A DNA stretch of 7,397 bases from an uncultured Caulobacteraceae bacterium (GTDB lineage Bacteria; Pseudomonadota; Alphaproteobacteria; Caulobacterales; TH1-2). Of this stretch, positions 6,277-7,397 are shown one piece after another; within the stretch, counting starts at the first letter, position 1, and the number at the start of each line of letters is the position of its first letter. The position numbers and the translations under genes are program-made. The notes under the pieces are model-generated. The model was given only the letters and a program-made list of their open reading frames with translations, was not told the DNA's origin and searched no databases. The DNA lies in contig CALBST010000151.1 in NCBI GenBank assembly GCA_937967425.1, positions 1-7,397 on the forward strand. Reading direction: 5' to 3'.

Positions 6277-6729
6277 TTACTCGGGATCGATGTCGAAATG
6301 CATGACGTCTTCGCGGCGGCCGAGCTTGGTATAGAGCGCGATGGCCGGCTCGTCGCCATAATCCGCCTGAACGTAGATCACCCAGGCGCCGCGGCCGACG
6401 GCGATTTCACCGAGCTGTTTGATCAGCGCCGTCGCCACGCCCTGGCGCCGGCACGCTTCATCGACGGCGAGGTCGTAAATGTAGATCTCGCTGCGCTCTT
6501 GCTCGAGCTTTTCGAGTTCATACGCGACCAGCCCGCCGATCACCTGCCTATTGCTCAGCGCAACCAACGCAATGATGCCCTCCTTCGAAAGCACCTTCGC
6601 TGCATAAGCATCGCTTGGCGGTTTCGCGATGTAGTTTTCATCGTCCTCGAACGCCTTGCCGAACAGCGCGTTCAGCGCGCGGAAGAGCGTGATGTCGCCG
6701 GCGGCGAGACGGTGGACGGTGAAAGCCAC
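6277..6729 (-). CDS. aac(3)-I: AAC(3)-I family aminoglycoside 3-N-acetyltransferase
   Basis: This 150-aa GNAT enzyme is expected to transfer acetyl from acetyl-CoA to the 3-amino group of aminoglycosides such as gentamicin. Compared from memory with integron-borne AAC(3)-Ia, long segments agree: SEIYIYDLAV at 80-89, the acetyl-CoA loop RRQGVATALI at 94-103, VIYVQADYGDEPAIALYTK at 117-135 and VMHFDIDP at 142-149. The length matches the AAC(3)-Ia core. The start is GTG, 9 nt after the efp stop; AAGGA (6743-6747) is 13 nt upstream, rather far. A CTG one codon earlier is a weaker option, and no ATG is available. No attC site or integrase is seen, so this is not an obvious cassette. The family call is strong; activity on clinical aminoglycosides is inferred. 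A different small-amine substrate is possible. Confidence 0.85.
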   Translation of the reverse strand: MAFTVHRLAAGDITLFRALNALFGKAFEDDENYIAKPPSDAYAAKVLSKEGIIALVALSNRQVIGGLVAYELEKLEQERSEIYIYDLAVDEACRRQGVATALIKQLGEIAVGRGAWVIYVQADYGDEPAIALYTKLGRREDVMHFDIDPE

Positions 6730-6738
6730 CAGCGAAGA

Positions 6739-7314
6739 TTAGTCCTTCGCGCGCTCGACGTAAGAGCCATCTTCAGTCGAAACCACGACACGGGTGCCGG
6801 CTTCGATGTGCGGCGGCACCATGGTGCGGACACCGATGTCGAGCATCGCAGGCTTGTAGGATGAAGAGGCCGTCTGCCCCTTGACCACCGGCTCGGTGCT
6901 TTCGATCGTCGCCGTGATGCGCGGCGGCAGTTCGATCGACAGCGCTTGGCCTTCGTACATGGTGAGATCGACTATCATTTCCGGCTGCAGATAGGCGATG
7001 CTATCGCCAACCATGTCGCGCGAGAGGTGGACTTGCTCGTAGGTCGTCGGGTTCATGAACACGAGGCCAGCGTCGCCGTCATCATAAAGGTAGCTGTGCT
7101 TGACCTGCTCGACGAAGGCCTTCTCGAGGCCGTCCGTGGTCTTGTGCACAGCCGTCGTCTTCACGCCATCGGTGATGCGGCGCATGACGATGGTGGTGGT
7201 CGGCGTGCCTTTGCCGGGACGGAAGGTCTCGTGGCTCAGCACCACATAAAGTTGACCATCTTCGTGCTCGAGCACGTTGCCTTTGCGGACGTCGCTGGCG
7301 ATGACTTTGACCAC
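6739..7314 (-). CDS. efp: Translation elongation factor P
   Basis: This 191-aa cytoplasmic factor binds between the ribosomal P and E sites and relieves stalling at polyproline stretches. The N-terminal KOW-like domain spans about residues 1-65. Its tip loop [10 protein letters not shown] (31-40) presents Lys35, equivalent to the lysine that EpmA/EpmB modify in E. coli. Two OB-fold domains follow, and the C-terminal EF-P signature is clear in [16 protein letters not shown] (residues 153-168) with the following HIEAG. The length is typical of the family. The start is GTG, supported by GAGG at 7320-7323, 5 nt upstream; no in-frame ATG occurs further upstream in the window. The product begins with Val after the initiator, in line with alphaproteobacterial EF-P proteins beginning MVKVIAS. 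It is the first visible gene of the minus-strand run leading to the two resistance enzymes. Confidence 0.96.
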   Translation of the reverse strand: MVKVIASDVRKGNVLEHEDGQLYVVLSHETFRPGKGTPTTTIVMRRITDGVKTTAVHKTTDGLEKAFVEQVKHSYLYDDGDAGLVFMNPTTYEQVHLSRDMVGDSIAYLQPEMIVDLTMYEGQALSIELPPRITATIESTEPVVKGQTASSSYKPAMLDIGVRTMVPPHIEAGTRVVVSTEDGSYVERAKD

Positions 7315-7328
7315 GAAAACCTCACTTG

Positions 7329-7369
7329 CCGCCGGGCTGCCGGCGGTCCTGAAATACCCGAAAGGACCG
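7329..7369 (-). other. Two overlapping hairpins in the efp leader
   Basis: One hairpin pairs CCGCCGG with CCGGCGG (7329-7335 and 7340-7346) around a 4-nt loop. The other pairs CGGTCCT with AGGACCG (7344-7350 and 7363-7369) around 12 nt. They share bases 7344-7346, so both cannot form fully at once. They lie just upstream of the efp ribosome binding site. A U-tract is absent, so neither is a standard terminator. The inverted repeats are visible directly; function is not known. Confidence 0.4.
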
Positions 7370-7397
7370 GAATTGGGGGCTTCTCTAGCCAGATTTG

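Noticed and set aside
6270..6745. Integron attC or other mobile-cassette boundary around the aminoglycoside acetyltransferase
   Set aside because: The flanks are only 3 and 9 nt long and adjoin neighbouring genes; no attC-like inverted repeat or integrase is present.
5386..6864. 492-codon open frame on the plus strand
   Set aside because: It runs antisense across the beta-lactamase and acetyltransferase genes into efp. All three have intact conserved motifs, and long antisense frames are expected at this GC content. No recognisable domain is seen in it.

Overview
The window is a GC-rich, densely packed chromosomal stretch, most consistent with an alphaproteobacterium of the Caulobacterales or Hyphomonadaceae type. 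The grounds are an EF-P of the form familiar from that class, stop/start overlaps of 1 to 4 nt throughout, and a Tat-type lipoprotein class A beta-lactamase. The taxonomy is an inference from memory of these families; nothing was searched. There are no insertion sequences, integron sites, tRNA or rRNA genes, or CRISPR repeats.

Left part, plus strand: a 28-codon ORF with a strong Shine-Dalgarno sequence encodes what looks like a bare signal peptide (60-146). It is followed by a full-length FATP/VLCS-type long-chain acyl-CoA synthetase (198-1997). The synthetase gene converges on the minus-strand transport operon, and the two genes share the stop tetranucleotide CTAG.

Middle, minus strand: a cobalamin riboswitch (about 4558-4697) precedes a vitamin B12 ABC importer. 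Its genes encode the periplasmic binding protein (btuF), permease (btuC) and ATPase (btuD), joined by two 4-nt ATGA overlaps. The riboswitch specifies the substrate of what would otherwise be an ambiguous FecBCD/BtuFCD-family importer. A hairpin that can mask the btuF ribosome binding site suggests translational control.

Right part, minus strand: a five-gene run in the order of transcription efp, AAC(3)-I-type aminoglycoside acetyltransferase, class A beta-lactamase, a small very acidic protein of unknown function, and a glutaredoxin-type arsenate reductase. Gaps are 9 nt, 3 nt, and then two 1-nt overlaps, so the genes are probably co-transcribed and partly translationally coupled. Two antibiotic-inactivating enzymes directly behind a translation elongation factor is the most unusual arrangement here. 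It looks like an old chromosomal resistome, not a mobile cassette. I did not find an obviously new multi-gene system. The best leads are this resistance operon with its acidic orphan, the signal-peptide-only ORF, and the structured leaders of btuF and efp.
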